A stretch of DNA of 64,000 bases, from NCBI GenBank assembly GCA_025354165.1, contig JANXNI010000081.1, positions 16,525-80,524 on the forward strand, given 5' to 3'. Below the pieces are notes generated by a model. That model did not search any database and was not told the DNA's origin. It saw only the letters and a program-made list of their open reading frames with translations. The stretch comes from Burkholderiales bacterium (GTDB taxonomy: Bacteria; Pseudomonadota; Gammaproteobacteria; Burkholderiales; Casimicrobiaceae). Made by a program: the position numbers and the translations under genes. This document shows positions 1 through 9,012 of this stretch, piece after piece. Each line of letters opens with the position of its first letter. Position 1 is the first letter of the stretch.

Positions 1-394
1 GTCGCTGGCTGGTCGTGGCGCAATCGTCAAAACGCGCTCGCTAGAAGAGGCGTGCGATATCAGCAATCGCATCGCGCCGGAGCATCTGGAATTGTCCGTG
101 GCTGACCCGGAAAAACTGCTGCCGTTGCTGCGTCATGCAGGCGCGATTTTCATGGGTTACGGCAGCAGCGAAGCGCTCGGCGATTACGTGGCTGGCACCA
201 ATCATGTGCTGCCGACGTCGCGCTCAGCTCGTTTCTCTTCGCCGCTTGGTGTGTACGATTTTCAGAAGCGCACGAGCATTATTTACGCGTCGGCGCAGGG
301 TGCAAACACGCTGGGCAAGGCTGCGGCGACACTGGCCTACGCCGAAGGCTTGCAGGCGCACGCGCGCGCTGCCGAATTGAGGATGGAAAAATGA
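1..394 (+). CDS. hisD: Histidinol dehydrogenase, C-terminal part (5' end outside window)
   Basis: Catalyses the last two steps of histidine synthesis, oxidising L-histidinol to L-histidine with NAD. Only the last ~130 codons are present; the reading frame is open from the first bases. The fragment carries the family segments [23 protein letters not shown] and VYDFQKRTS, which belong to the C-terminal catalytic region. The stop codon overlaps the hisC start in an ATGA, so the two genes are translationally coupled. It is the first visible gene of a his operon running rightwards to hisF. Identification is firm; the start cannot be seen. Confidence 0.95.
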   Translation, partial: SLAGRGAIVKTRSLEEACDISNRIAPEHLELSVADPEKLLPLLRHAGAIFMGYGSSEALGDYVAGTNHVLPTSRSARFSSPLGVYDFQKRTSIIYASAQGANTLGKAAATLAYAEGLQAHARAAELRMEK

Positions 395-1497
395 CCAACG
401 ACGGCAAAACCGCCATGCGGGAACGCATCGCACAAACCGTGCGCCCCGAAGTGCAAGCCATGCGCGCCTACCCGGTCACGCCGCCGTGGACGGGCATCAA
501 GATCGAGCTGATGGAGGACAACCATCTCGATTCCCCTCAGTCCGCGCCTGCCATGCGCGCAGCACTGGCGAAGGCTGTCTCTGAGGCGGCATTCAATCGC
601 TACCCTGATCCCGCCGCGCCCGAACTCAAGGCCAAGCTGCGCGAAAAGCTCGGCATTGCCGCGCATCACGGCATCATTCTCGGCTCCGGGTCGGACGAAA
701 TCATCACCATGATTTCGATGGCGATTCTTTCTGGCGGCGGCACAGTGCTCTCGCTTGAGCCCTCATTTGCTGTGTTCAAAAATGCAGCGAATGCAGTGGC
801 GGGCCGCTACGTCAGCGTGCCGCTTAACGCAGATTTTTCGCTGGATCTCGATGCCACGCTTGCCGCGATCAAACGCGAGCAGCCGAAGCTCGTATGGATC
901 GTGTTCCCGAACAACCCAACGGGAAATGCTTATCCTGACGAAGCGGTGGCAGCGATCATCCGCGCCACGCCGGGCCTGGTCGTCATCGACGAAGCTTACG
1001 AGCCGTTTGCTCAGCGTTCGTGGATGTCGCGGCTCGACGAATTTCCAAATCTACTGGTCATGCGCACGCTCTCCAAAATCGGCCTTGCGGGTGTGCGCCT
1101 TGGCTACGCATTCGGCGCGCCGGAGTGGATCAACGAGATCGACAAAGTTCGCGGGCCGTTTAACGTTGGCGTGTTGCAGCAGGTCGCGGCAACGGTGATG
1201 CTTGATCACTACGACGAGCTCAAGCGTCACGCCGCGTCGATGATCGCCGAACGCGAACGCCTGTTTGCCGCACTCAACGCGTTACCGGGTGTCACGCCGT
1301 TTCCGTCAGTCGCGAATTTCGTGCTGGCCCGATTTCCGGATGCCACAGCGGTTCACGAAGGCCTGAAGGCGCGCGGCATTCTCGTTAAAAACGTGTCGGC
1401 GCAGCATCCGTTGATGATCAATACGCTGCGCATTTCGGTCGGCAAACCGGATGAAATGGATCAATTGCTGGCGGCGCTGAAGGCATTGGTGCTGTAG
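391..1497 (+). CDS. hisC: Histidinol-phosphate aminotransferase
   Basis: A PLP-dependent class I/II aminotransferase that converts imidazole acetol-phosphate to histidinol phosphate. The 368-residue length is normal. Visible motifs are the substrate segment DNHLDSP near the N-terminus, the fold-type I segment [18 protein letters not shown], and the PLP-lysine region [14 protein letters not shown] near residue 230. The ATG overlaps the hisD stop by 4 bp (ATGA). The TAG stop lies inside a REP-like element, TGTAGGAGCGG, that starts the gap to hisB. HisC-like paralogues with related substrates exist, but the his context settles the role. Confidence 0.96.
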   Translation: MTNDGKTAMRERIAQTVRPEVQAMRAYPVTPPWTGIKIELMEDNHLDSPQSAPAMRAALAKAVSEAAFNRYPDPAAPELKAKLREKLGIAAHHGIILGSGSDEIITMISMAILSGGGTVLSLEPSFAVFKNAANAVAGRYVSVPLNADFSLDLDATLAAIKREQPKLVWIVFPNNPTGNAYPDEAVAAIIRATPGLVVIDEAYEPFAQRSWMSRLDEFPNLLVMRTLSKIGLAGVRLGYAFGAPEWINEIDKVRGPFNVGVLQQVAATVMLDHYDELKRHAASMIAERERLFAALNALPGVTPFPSVANFVLARFPDATAVHEGLKARGILVKNVSAQHPLMINTLRISVGKPDEMDQLLAALKALVL

Positions 1498-1582
1498 GAG
1501 CGGTTCTGCCGCGATCAACCTTTTTCAATTTTCGGCGGGCGCGGCGACGCGCCTCTGCGCGCGCTAAGTCCGCGCTCCTACA
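1493..1582. repeat. REP-like inverted pair between hisC and hisB
   Basis: The gap is bounded by TGTAGGAGCG (from 1493, covering the hisC stop) and its exact reverse complement CGCTCCTACA (1573-1582). Each outer box leads into its own small G+C-rich stem: GCGG-TTCTG-CCGC on the left, and CGCG(gactta)GCGCG on the right when read on the minus strand. This head plus stem layout resembles the GTAGGAGCGG...CCGCGA REP elements of pseudomonads and xanthomonads, which are mobilised by RAYT transposases. No other copy was noticed in the window. It may act on hisC-hisB transcript stability; that is inference. Confidence 0.7.
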
Positions 1583-1590
1583 ATATCGCC

Positions 1591-2193
1591 ATGAACACTT
1601 TTGCCCCCCGCATCGCCGCCGTCGAACGCAACACCAAAGAGACGCAGATCAAGGTTTCGATCAACCTTGATGGCACTGGCAAGGCCGACCTCAACACCGG
1701 TGTGCCGTTTCTCGATCACATGCTCGACCAGCTCGCGCGGCACGGCATGATGGACGTGATGGTGCACGCCAATGGCGACCTGCACATCGACGCGCACCAC
1801 ACGGTGGAAGACATCGGCATCACGCTGGGGCAGGCGTTCAAGCAAGCGGCGGGTGACAAGGCGGGCATTTATCGCTACGGGCATTCGTATGTGCCTTTGG
1901 ACGAGGCATTATCGCGCGTGGTGATTGACCTTTCTGGTCGCCCTGGGCTTGAATTTAATGTGCCGTTCACACGCGCCATGATCGGCACGTTTGATGTTGA
2001 TTTGACGCATGAGTTTTTTCAGGGCTTCGTGAATCACGCGCTGGTTACGTTGCACATTGACAACCTCAAAGGCGACAACGCGCATCACCAGTGCGAGACC
2101 GTGTTCAAGGCGTTCGCACGGGCTTTGCGCATCGCGTGCGAACGCGATGCGCGTGCGGCGGGCGTGGTGGTTTCGACTAAAGGCGTGCTCTAG
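1591..2193 (+). CDS. hisB: Imidazoleglycerol-phosphate dehydratase (monofunctional)
   Basis: Dehydrates imidazole glycerol phosphate to imidazole acetol phosphate using two manganese ions. The 200 residues match the monofunctional form; there is no fused phosphatase domain as in enterobacterial HisB. The metal-binding signatures [10 protein letters not shown] and [10 protein letters not shown] in the first half, and the second-repeat segment GDNAHHQCE near residue 160, are intact. It is separated from hisC by a 93-bp gap holding the REP-like pair, the largest gap in the operon. hisH starts 8 bp after its stop. Confidence 0.97.
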   Translation: MNTFAPRIAAVERNTKETQIKVSINLDGTGKADLNTGVPFLDHMLDQLARHGMMDVMVHANGDLHIDAHHTVEDIGITLGQAFKQAAGDKAGIYRYGHSYVPLDEALSRVVIDLSGRPGLEFNVPFTRAMIGTFDVDLTHEFFQGFVNHALVTLHIDNLKGDNAHHQCETVFKAFARALRIACERDARAAGVVVSTKGVL

Positions 2194-2201
2194 TTCGATC
2201 T

Positions 2202-2864
2202 ATGCAAACCATCGCAATCGTCGACTACGGCATGGGCAATCTGCGCTCGGTGGCGAAGGCGTTTTCGCATGTCGCGCCGGATCAGCGCGTATTGATCACC
2301 AGCGACGCCAAAGAAATCGCCGGTGCCGAACGCGTGGTGCTGCCCGGCCAAGCCGCGATGCCCGAGAGCATGGCGGCGCTCAACGCCTCCGGTCTGCGCG
2401 ATGTGCTGAATCAAGTTTCGCGCGAAAAACCGTTCCTCGGTGTTTGTCTCGGCCTGCAAATGTTTTTCGAGACGAGCGAAGAGGGGCCACCAGGCGTCGG
2501 AACGCCCGCGCTAGGGTGGTTAAAAGGCCGCGTAGCGCGTTTCCCGAAGCCGCATGTAGATCTGGACGGAAGCGTGCTCAAAGTGCCTCATATGGGCTGG
2601 AATGCGGTGCATTTCCCCGAATCCGCACGCTCCCACCCGTGTTGGGCGGGCGTGGCAGAAGGAAGCGCGTTTTATTTTGCGCACAGCTTCTACGCGGTGC
2701 CCGCCGACGAAGCGGCGGTCGCGGGCATTACTGAATATCCGCGTCCAATCGGCGTAGCAGTGGCGCAGGCCAACATTTTTGCGGTACAGTTCCATCCTGA
2801 AAAAAGCGCGGACGCGGGATTGCGTGTGCTACAAAATTTCTCGACCTGGAACGGATCGTTTTAG
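2202..2864 (+). CDS. hisH: Imidazole glycerol phosphate synthase, glutamine amidotransferase subunit
   Basis: Hydrolyses glutamine and passes ammonia to HisF to build the imidazole ring. The 220 residues form one class I glutaminase domain. The triad is visible: Cys82 in GVCLGLQM, and His198 and Glu200 in QFHPEKS. The oxyanion segment is LPGQAAMPE, where many HisH proteins have a GVGAF-like sequence. It lies directly after hisB. Its partner hisF is two genes downstream, so HisH and HisF should be made together. Confidence 0.96.
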   Translation: MQTIAIVDYGMGNLRSVAKAFSHVAPDQRVLITSDAKEIAGAERVVLPGQAAMPESMAALNASGLRDVLNQVSREKPFLGVCLGLQMFFETSEEGPPGVGTPALGWLKGRVARFPKPHVDLDGSVLKVPHMGWNAVHFPESARSHPCWAGVAEGSAFYFAHSFYAVPADEAAVAGITEYPRPIGVAVAQANIFAVQFHPEKSADAGLRVLQNFSTWNGSF

Positions 2865-2933
2865 CGCCGTTCACATCACCTAAAGTTTCCATCCAGCAGC
2901 GAATTCGCCGCACCAGCTCTTCAATATTTCCCC

Positions 2934-3662
2934 ATGCTAGTCATCCCAGCCATTGATCTCAAAGACGGTCATTGCGTGCGCCTGCGTCAAGGCGATATGG
3001 ACAACGTCACGGTGTTCTCCGAGGACCCGGCCGCGATGGCGCGCCACTGGGTCGATCAAGGGGCGACACGTTTGCATCTGGTTGATCTGAACGGCGCGGT
3101 TCAGGGCAAGCCGATCAACGAGCGCGCGATCAAAGCGATCCTCTCGGAAGTGGGCGAGGAAATTGAGGTGCAGTTGGGCGGCGGTATTCGCGATCTCGAC
3201 ATCATCGAGCGCTATCTCGACGACGGCATTGATTACGTCATCATCGGCACCGCAGCGGTCAAAAACCCCGGCTTCCTGCACGACGCCTGCAACGCCTTCC
3301 CGGGCACCGTAATCGTCGGCCTCGATGCCAAAGACGGAAAGATTGCCATCGACGGCTGGAGCAAACTCACCGGCCACGACGCCCTCGACCTCGGCAAGCG
3401 CTTCGAGGACTACGGAATCGAAGGCATCATCTATACGGACATCGGTCGTGACGGCATGGGCACGGGAATCAATATCGAAGCGACAGTGCGTCTTGCGCAG
3501 CCGCTGCGCGTGCCGGTTTATGCGTCGGGCGGGATTCACAATGTTGAGCACATCAAGCTTCTGAAGCCGTATCAGGCAGATGGCATTGCGGGTGTGGTTT
3601 GTGGTCGCGCTTTGTATGAAGGCACGCTGGATTTTCGCGCGGCTGTCGCGGCGCTTAAGTGA
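2934..3662 (+). CDS. hisA: Phosphoribosylformimino-5-aminoimidazole carboxamide ribotide isomerase
   Basis: A TIM-barrel isomerase that opens the ribose of ProFAR to give PRFAR, the HisF substrate. The 242-residue protein begins [12 protein letters not shown] with the general-base aspartate at position 8. It has [14 protein letters not shown] and the second-half catalytic segment YTDIGRDGM. The second phosphate-binding loop is ASGGIHN. It is paralogous to HisF, encoded next door, and both share the half-barrel duplication. The stop is followed after 10 bp by the hisF start. Confidence 0.97.
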   Translation: MLVIPAIDLKDGHCVRLRQGDMDNVTVFSEDPAAMARHWVDQGATRLHLVDLNGAVQGKPINERAIKAILSEVGEEIEVQLGGGIRDLDIIERYLDDGIDYVIIGTAAVKNPGFLHDACNAFPGTVIVGLDAKDGKIAIDGWSKLTGHDALDLGKRFEDYGIEGIIYTDIGRDGMGTGINIEATVRLAQPLRVPVYASGGIHNVEHIKLLKPYQADGIAGVVCGRALYEGTLDFRAAVAALK

Positions 3663-3672
3663 GCGTTCGCTG

Positions 3673-4428
3673 ATGCTTTGCAAACGCATCATCCCGTGCC
3701 TCGACATCAAAGACGGACGCGTCGTTAAAGGCGTGAATTTCGTTGGCCTTCGCGATGCCGGTGATCCGGTTGAAGTCGCGAAACGCTACAACGATCAGGG
3801 CGCAGACGAGCTTTGTTTTCTGGACATCACGGCGAGCGTTGAAGCGCGTGGTTTGCTTTACGAATTGATTGAACGCGTCGCGTCACAAGTGTTCATACCG
3901 CTCACCGTTGGCGGTGGCGTTAAAACGGCGGAAGACCTGCGGCCCCTGCTGAATGCGGGTGCGGACAAGGTGAGCATCAATACGGCTGGTGTGAACCGAC
4001 CGGAAATTTTCAACGAAGCGAGTCATTTTTACGGCGCGCAATGCGTGGTTGCGGCGATTGATGCGAAGCAAACACGGCCCGGTTTTTTTGAAGTCTTCAT
4101 TCATGGTGGCCGCACGCCTACCGGTAAAAATGCGATTGAATGGGCGCGTGAAGTCGCTGATCGCGGTGCCGGAGAAATTCTGCTCACCAGCATGGATCGC
4201 GACGGCGCGAAGATTGGGTTTGACCTTGAACTCACGCGCGCCATTGCTGATGCGGTGAGCATCCCAGTGATCGCTTCAGGCGGCGTTGGCAATCTTCAGC
4301 ATCTTGTAGACGGCGTGGTCAAGGGCGGCGCAGATGCCGTGCTTGCGGCGAGCATTTTTCACTATGGCGAGCACACGGTCGGTGAGGCGAAAGCGATGAT
4401 GCGAGCGGCAGGGATTCGCGTTCGCTAG
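3673..4428 (+). CDS. hisF: Imidazole glycerol phosphate synthase, cyclase subunit
   Basis: A TIM-barrel cyclase that joins HisH-derived ammonia to PRFAR, giving imidazole glycerol phosphate and AICAR. The 251-residue length is typical when translation starts at [15 protein letters not shown]; an in-frame start 93 bp upstream would lie inside hisA and add non-conserved residues. Asp11 in CLDIKDG and the Asp in AAIDAK are the expected catalytic pair. TVGGGVKT and ASGGVGN bind phosphate. It is the last his gene here: hisI and hisE, often next in proteobacteria, are absent. Confidence 0.97.
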   Translation: MLCKRIIPCLDIKDGRVVKGVNFVGLRDAGDPVEVAKRYNDQGADELCFLDITASVEARGLLYELIERVASQVFIPLTVGGGVKTAEDLRPLLNAGADKVSINTAGVNRPEIFNEASHFYGAQCVVAAIDAKQTRPGFFEVFIHGGRTPTGKNAIEWAREVADRGAGEILLTSMDRDGAKIGFDLELTRAIADAVSIPVIASGGVGNLQHLVDGVVKGGADAVLAASIFHYGEHTVGEAKAMMRAAGIRVR

Positions 4429-4453
4429 GCGCGCTCGCGCTGTGACGTGGCCG

Positions 4454-4945
4454 TCATCGATTAATCAATAGCGCTGCGGCAAAAATACCGATCATCATAA
4501 ACACGAGTACGAGCTTCACGACGGTACCGATGAGCAGGCCGAGCCACGTCGCAAAGCCGACTTTCGCGGCCTGACGCGTGTTTCGTTGCGCGATAAATTC
4601 ACCGATGGCCGCACCGACGAACGGCATGAACAGGACGCCCAGAAGCCCCATGAAAATACCAGCGATAGTCCCGAGCGCCGCGCCCACCAGCGCCAGCTTG
4701 CTGGCGCCTACTTTTTTGGCGCCAAGAATCGTCGCAAAATAATCGGTGGCCCAGGCCACGACCGCGAGCGCGCCGATGATTGCGACCACCCACCACTTCA
4801 CGCGAGTGAAGTCGTCCATCCACGCGCCCATCACAACGCCCGCCAGCACCAGAATCGTTCCCGGTAACGCGGGTAGAACCGTGCCCGCGACGCCCGCCAC
4901 TATCAGAAGCGCGACGACGATCCAGCCGAGAATATGTGTGTCCAT
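4454..4945 (-). CDS. DUF456 family membrane protein
   Basis: A small integral membrane protein of unknown function. The ATG at 4945 gives 163 residues starting MDTHILGW. An in-frame TTG 27 bp upstream is possible but neither has a clear ribosome site. About four to five hydrophobic segments are separated by glycine-rich turns, with the family-like stretch TDYFATILGAKKVGASK in the middle and LPALPG near the N-terminus. It converges on hisF with a 25-bp gap, at the point where hisI and hisE might be expected. Family assignment is from pattern recognition; no function is claimed. Confidence 0.8.
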   Translation of the reverse strand: MDTHILGWIVVALLIVAGVAGTVLPALPGTILVLAGVVMGAWMDDFTRVKWWVVAIIGALAVVAWATDYFATILGAKKVGASKLALVGAALGTIAGIFMGLLGVLFMPFVGAAIGEFIAQRNTRQAAKVGFATWLGLLIGTVVKLVLVFMMIGIFAAALLINR

Positions 4946-5375
4946 GTGCAGCGCTACGACCGTAGCGATCAACGAGTCAATCAGCCGTCGAGTTTAGTGC
5001 GCCGCCGAAACTGCGCGCTCAATTGCAGAGGCCGCTGCATCATGATCGTACGATATTTGGCTTTTCTGAGAAATCGCAGTTCGCGCTTGGGCGACAGGTC
5101 AAATTGATGTGATGTCGACTTTAAGCGAAATACGGCTGTATCCCATAATAGGAAGTGGTTTTAGCGAAAAGCTGAATGAGCGCCCTGCAGGCCACGCGAT
5201 GCTCGCGATCAATCGTAACCCGCATTCGATGCGGTGTCGTTGGCCGATTCTCCTTGCCAGCGCGACTATCCATGCCGCACGGACTAAACATTCATTCTGC
5301 TGGCTCTTGATATGCCTTTGCCCGGCGCAAAGTCATACAGGCATTTGCAAGTTTTAGAACAACACACTCCTTCGC
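4946..5375. other. Intergenic region, DUF456 gene to Old Yellow Enzyme gene
   Basis: The 430-bp gap lies between divergent genes, so it must hold both promoters. It contains palindromic repeat copy 1 (5058-5174) and, at the left edge, a small hairpin GCTACG-GT-CGTAGC read on the minus strand. An open frame crossing it (5109-5357) has no recognisable product and runs through the repeat, so it was not called. Nothing else was seen. Confidence 0.6.
5058..5174. repeat. Dispersed palindromic repeat, copy 1
   Basis: Centre GTCGAC at 5114-5119. The right arm runs to GCGAAAAGCTG (5164-5174). The left arm is more diverged but ends at the mirrored TGGCTTTTC (from 5058) and keeps GGGCGAC where the family has GGGCTA. 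Length is 117 bp. Confidence 0.8.
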
Positions 5376-6482
5376 ATGAATTCCCAAGCCACCACCCTGT
5401 TTTCTCCCATCCGCATCGGTGCAATCGACGCCACCAACCGCATCTTCATGGCTCCGCTCACACGCTGCCGCTCCACGCCGGGCACTGATGCGCCGAACGC
5501 GATGATCGCTGAGTATTACGGGCAGCGAGCGACCGCCGGCATCATCGTCAGCGAGGCGACTCAGGTGTTGCCAACCGGTAAGGGTTACGTCGGCACGCCC
5601 GGCATTTACAGCGCCGAGCAGGAAGCGGGCTGGAAGCTTGCGACCGCAGCCGTTCACGCCAAAGGCGGAAAAATCGTTGCGCAGCTTTGGCACGTCGGCG
5701 CGATCTCGCATCCCGACTTGCAGCCCGGCCATGTGTTGCCCGTGTCAGCGTCCACCGGCTACAACCCCGGCGGCACGATTTACACGCAAAACGGCAAAGT
5801 GGATCGCGTCGCCGCGCGCGGACTCGAAACCGCTGAAGTGAAAGCTTATGTCGAGGCTTATCGTCATTCGGCAGAGGTGGCCAAACGCGCGGGCTTCGAC
5901 GGTGTTGAGATTCACAGCGCCAACGGCTACCTGCTTGAGCAATTCATTCGCGATAGCTCAAACAAACGCACCGATGAATATGGCGGGGCAATCGAAAACC
6001 GCATTCGCTTCACGCTTGAAGTGGTCGATGCGGCGATCTCGGTGTGGGGCAAGGAGCGTGTCGGCATTCGCCTGTCACCTGTCACCGCCTCGAATGGCGC
6101 CATGCCCGATAGCAACACGCAGGCGACGTACGGTGCGCTAATCGAGGCGCTCGCAAAACGTGGCATTGCGTTTGTACATTTCATCGAAGGCAACACCGGC
6201 GGCGCGCGCGACTTCAAGGATTTTGATTTCGCGTGGGCCAAGAAGACGTTGTCCGCTGCCGGCGTTGCCTATGTCGGCAATAACAAATATGACCGCGCGA
6301 TGGCGATTGATGCGGTTGCGCATGGTGCCGTTGATGCCGTCGCGTTCGGCGTGCCGTTTATCGCCAACCCGGACTTGCCGGAACGCTTGAAGCTTGACGT
6401 GCCGCTCAATGCAGCGAATCCGAAGACGTTCTACAGCGCGGGCCCAGAGGGCTACACCGACTATCCGACGCTTGCAACGTAG
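5376..6482 (+). CDS. Old Yellow Enzyme family FMN oxidoreductase (NemA-like)
   Basis: An FMN-dependent NAD(P)H oxidoreductase expected to reduce activated alkenes such as N-ethylmaleimide, or nitro compounds. The 368-residue TIM barrel starts LFSPIRIGAIDATNRIFMAPLTR. It carries QLWHVGAISHP, the catalytic region VEIHSANGYLLEQF, and RDSSNKRTDEYGG. The usual Arg in LWHVGRxSHP is Ala here, near the flavin/substrate site, so substrate preference may be altered. It stands alone, with no cognate TetR or NemR repressor beside it. Family is certain; the physiological substrate is unknown. Confidence 0.9.
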   Translation: MNSQATTLFSPIRIGAIDATNRIFMAPLTRCRSTPGTDAPNAMIAEYYGQRATAGIIVSEATQVLPTGKGYVGTPGIYSAEQEAGWKLATAAVHAKGGKIVAQLWHVGAISHPDLQPGHVLPVSASTGYNPGGTIYTQNGKVDRVAARGLETAEVKAYVEAYRHSAEVAKRAGFDGVEIHSANGYLLEQFIRDSSNKRTDEYGGAIENRIRFTLEVVDAAISVWGKERVGIRLSPVTASNGAMPDSNTQATYGALIEALAKRGIAFVHFIEGNTGGARDFKDFDFAWAKKTLSAAGVAYVGNNKYDRAMAIDAVAHGAVDAVAFGVPFIANPDLPERLKLDVPLNAANPKTFYSAGPEGYTDYPTLAT

Positions 6483-6806
6483 GTTGTTGCTGCGCGTGAA
6501 ATGCGTTCTTGGGGAGTAAAGGGCATCTCAAAAGACTTTAGTAGCAGCACGCTGCAATACAGCTTCTGAATGAAACCGTTATCTGCATTGGGGCAATGGG
6601 TCGTTTCGCGGTAAATCGACTTTTGCACAAATCGCTTGCTGCCCCAATTGCAATAATGGATTGATGGCAATAGCGGTATATCTTGCCTGGCGCAAGCGCA
6701 TATCGGAACGCGCGGTCATATCGCACAGGTTGTTCGATAATTGCTGAATAAAATCGCGCGCCAGCTCTCCCATATTGGCGTCGCAGCCAATTGCAGAGGA
6801 ATCTTC
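6483..6806. other. Intergenic region upstream of the fibre-like gene
   Basis: The 324-bp gap between two rightward genes holds palindromic repeat copy 2 (6560-6675). A ribosome site (AGAGGA) lies about 8 bp before the ATG at 6807. No coding frame was accepted; the upstream TTG at 6741 would only add residues ahead of an obvious signal peptide. Confidence 0.6.
6560..6675. repeat. Dispersed palindromic repeat, copy 2
   Basis: Centre ATCGAC at 6615-6620. The left end is CAGCTTCTGAA (from 6560). The arms carry TTGGGGCA and TGCCCCAATT where other copies have GGGCTA and TAGCCC, giving a further internal inverted repeat. The right end is degenerate (GGCAATAGCG), placed by symmetry at 6675. Confidence 0.75.
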
Positions 6807-8183
6807 ATGCTTGTTTCGCGCGCATCCATCGGCGTCTTCACAGTTGCGTCCAGCCTGTCCATGATAAGTTTTGCGGCGACCTGCCCATTCGACACCGGTG
6901 GCTCCGATGCGCTAAATGATGGCGTGGTGCTCACGCGCTACGCGTTGGGCCTCACCGGCACCCCGCTCGTTGCGAGCACCCGCTACGCCAGTCTCGACCC
7001 GTTACAGGTCAAAGCCAATATCGAATGCGTCGGATGCGCGCTCGACGTCAACGGCGACGGTCAGATTGACAGTGTCGACGCCACCGTCATTGCCCGTCAC
7101 CTCGCCGGTTTTCAGGGCGCTTCGCTCACAGCCGGTCTGGCGCTCGGTGTCGGCACACGAAACACCCCAGCGTCAGTGACGAGTTTTCTGGCGAATGGCT
7201 GTGCAGTGGGCGGCGCTATTAATGCGTTCGTGCAAAACGGCAACGCATTTGGCGCGCCCGCCGTGCTCGGTGTGACTGATGGTCAGCCGCTCGCCGTAAC
7301 CACGGGCGTTGGCAACGGCATGCGCATCAGTGCAGCCATTGTGTCTGGCTCTTATCAGACCATCAACACCATTAACGGCTCCAGCGCCAACACGGTCAGT
7401 GCCAGCGCCTTCGGGGCCACCATCGCGGGCGGCGGCGCGATGTTTGACGGCTCGCCCAACGCCAATTTGGTCACCGCGAGCTTTGGCTCTGTGGGCGGTG
7501 GCTTGCAGAACGTGGCAGGATCGTTCGCCAGCGTGGCGGGCGGTTCTGGCAACGCAGCCTCGTCAACAGGGGCGGCTGTCGGTGGTGGCGTGTCGAACGC
7601 TGCCACTGCACGTTATTCAACGGTTTCTGGCGGCGTCGTGAATCAAGCTGTCGCTGATAACGCCAGCGTTTCCGGTGGCGCGTTCAATCAGGCTACCGCC
7701 CGGTCCAGCACCATCACGGGAGGCACCTACGGGATAGCTACTTTTTACGGACAGCAAGCTCACGCAGCAGGCGCGTTCAATGCCGCGCAAGGCTCCGCGC
7801 AAGCCAGTGAATACGTGCTTCGCACCCGAACCAGCGAAAACACCACTACCGAACTGTTTCTCGATGGCAGCTTTCAGAGCATCGTTTTCGCCGACGAACG
7901 CATTGCTGCTTTTGACGTGCAGCTAGTCGCCAAAGACGAGCGCACCAACGCGGCCATTACGGGCTTCTACACTTTTCGCTGTGTGTACGGTCATAACGTG
8001 ACGCAGGGTGCGTTCATCCGCCCCTCGGGCTGTAACAAGACCCCGATCCAAACAGACGAACCATTGTGGGACGCCAATGTTAGTGTCGGTGCTTCCGGCC
8101 AATTTGCGATTAGCGTCAATGGAGTTGCCGGGCAAAATGTGCGTTGGGTCGCAACGATCCGCGCGACGGAAGTTTCCAACTAG
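6807..8183 (+). CDS. Exported mosaic protein: dockerin-like, YadA-head-like repeats, tail-fibre-tip-like domain
   Basis: With the ATG at 6807 the protein has 458 residues and an N-terminal signal peptide (MLVSRASIG... to FAATC). Residues ~30-110 hold a dockerin-type-I-like region with the calcium loop DVNGDGQIDSVD. Residues ~180-320 are short glycine, asparagine and serine-rich repeats of the form SxVxGGxxNxA, like the left-handed head repeats of trimeric adhesins. The last ~110 residues, with TELFLDGS and the end VRWVATIRATEVSN, resemble C-terminal tips of phage tail fibres. No membrane anchor or autotransporter barrel is seen. It is probably a secreted surface fibre; the function is unknown. 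Confidence 0.75.
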   Translation: MLVSRASIGVFTVASSLSMISFAATCPFDTGGSDALNDGVVLTRYALGLTGTPLVASTRYASLDPLQVKANIECVGCALDVNGDGQIDSVDATVIARHLAGFQGASLTAGLALGVGTRNTPASVTSFLANGCAVGGAINAFVQNGNAFGAPAVLGVTDGQPLAVTTGVGNGMRISAAIVSGSYQTINTINGSSANTVSASAFGATIAGGGAMFDGSPNANLVTASFGSVGGGLQNVAGSFASVAGGSGNAASSTGAAVGGGVSNAATARYSTVSGGVVNQAVADNASVSGGAFNQATARSSTITGGTYGIATFYGQQAHAAGAFNAAQGSAQASEYVLRTRTSENTTTELFLDGSFQSIVFADERIAAFDVQLVAKDERTNAAITGFYTFRCVYGHNVTQGAFIRPSGCNKTPIQTDEPLWDANVSVGASGQFAISVNGVAGQNVRWVATIRATEVSN

Positions 8184-8188
8184 GGGCG

Positions 8189-8926
8189 TCAGCCCACACT
8201 AATATAGCCACCGTCCACCGGCAGGATGCTGCCCGTGACGTAGCGAGCGGCGTCCGAGCACAGGAACATGATCGGGTCGGCGATTTCTGAGGTTTCCGCC
8301 CAGCGGTTCATCGGAATGCGGCCCATGATCTGCGCGTTGCGCTCAGGGTTTTCGCGGGCACCGCGCGAAAGTTCCGTGATCACCCAGCCGGGCGCGACCG
8401 CGTTCACGCGAATGCCGTCGGGCGCATAGGCGCAGCCCAGCGACATCACGAGGTTTTTCACACCGCCTTTCGACGCCGAATACGCGGGTTGCACCGGCCC
8501 GCCGAAAAAGCTCATCACTGAGCCGATGAAGACAATCGCGCCTTTAGACTTGGCAAGAAGCGGACGCGCCGCGGTGGACACGCGCATGCCACCGTTCAAA
8601 TTGACGTCGATTACTTCGGCAAATGTTGCCGGATCGTGCTCCGCCGCGCGGCGGATGATGCCCGCCGAGTTCACCACAAAATCGAGTTGATTGAGCGAGC
8701 CGATCAGCTGCTTCACCGCCTCGTCATCGCGCACGTTCAACGCTTCAATGCGAATATTTGCGAAGTCGGGATTGACCTTCGCGGCCATTATTTCCTGCTC
8801 AGTCACGCCGCACGCGATCACGCTCGCCCCCGCGCGCTTGAAGGCAAGCGAAGCTGCCGCGCCGATGCCAGAAACGCCGCCCGTGACGAGCGCGACCTTG
8901 TTTGTGAAGTCGAAAGTTGTATTCAT
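8189..8926 (-). CDS. Short-chain dehydrogenase/reductase (classical SDR)
   Basis: A 245-residue NAD(P)-dependent oxidoreductase. The cofactor motif TGGVSGIG lies near residue 15 and NSAG near residue 85. Ser and Tyr/Lys of the catalytic site appear in GSVMSF and YSASK. The C-terminal DGGY is typical of the family. The gene ends 5 bp past the convergent fibre-like gene and lies 86 bp after ettA on the same strand. The sequence resembles sugar or polyol dehydrogenases in general form, but the substrate cannot be deduced. Confidence 0.88.
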   Translation of the reverse strand: MNTTFDFTNKVALVTGGVSGIGAAASLAFKRAGASVIACGVTEQEIMAAKVNPDFANIRIEALNVRDDEAVKQLIGSLNQLDFVVNSAGIIRRAAEHDPATFAEVIDVNLNGGMRVSTAARPLLAKSKGAIVFIGSVMSFFGGPVQPAYSASKGGVKNLVMSLGCAYAPDGIRVNAVAPGWVITELSRGARENPERNAQIMGRIPMNRWAETSEIADPIMFLCSDAARYVTGSILPVDGGYISVG

Positions 8927-9012
8927 CGTGTCAATCTATCGTTGAAACGCGCAACGCGCGAAGCTTAAAGAGAAAGTCCGTCCGCTGCTCTGCCATTCCG
9001 TTACGGCCGAAC

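Noticed and set aside
3580..3672. Earlier in-frame start for hisF inside hisA
   Set aside because: HisF proteins start at [11 protein letters not shown]; the extra residues are hisA read out of frame.
2937..3710. Antisense open frame covering hisA
   Set aside because: Complete overlap with a certain his gene; no motifs.
5109..5357. 82-codon frame upstream of the Old Yellow Enzyme gene
   Set aside because: Runs through repeat copy 1, no ribosome site, no family features.
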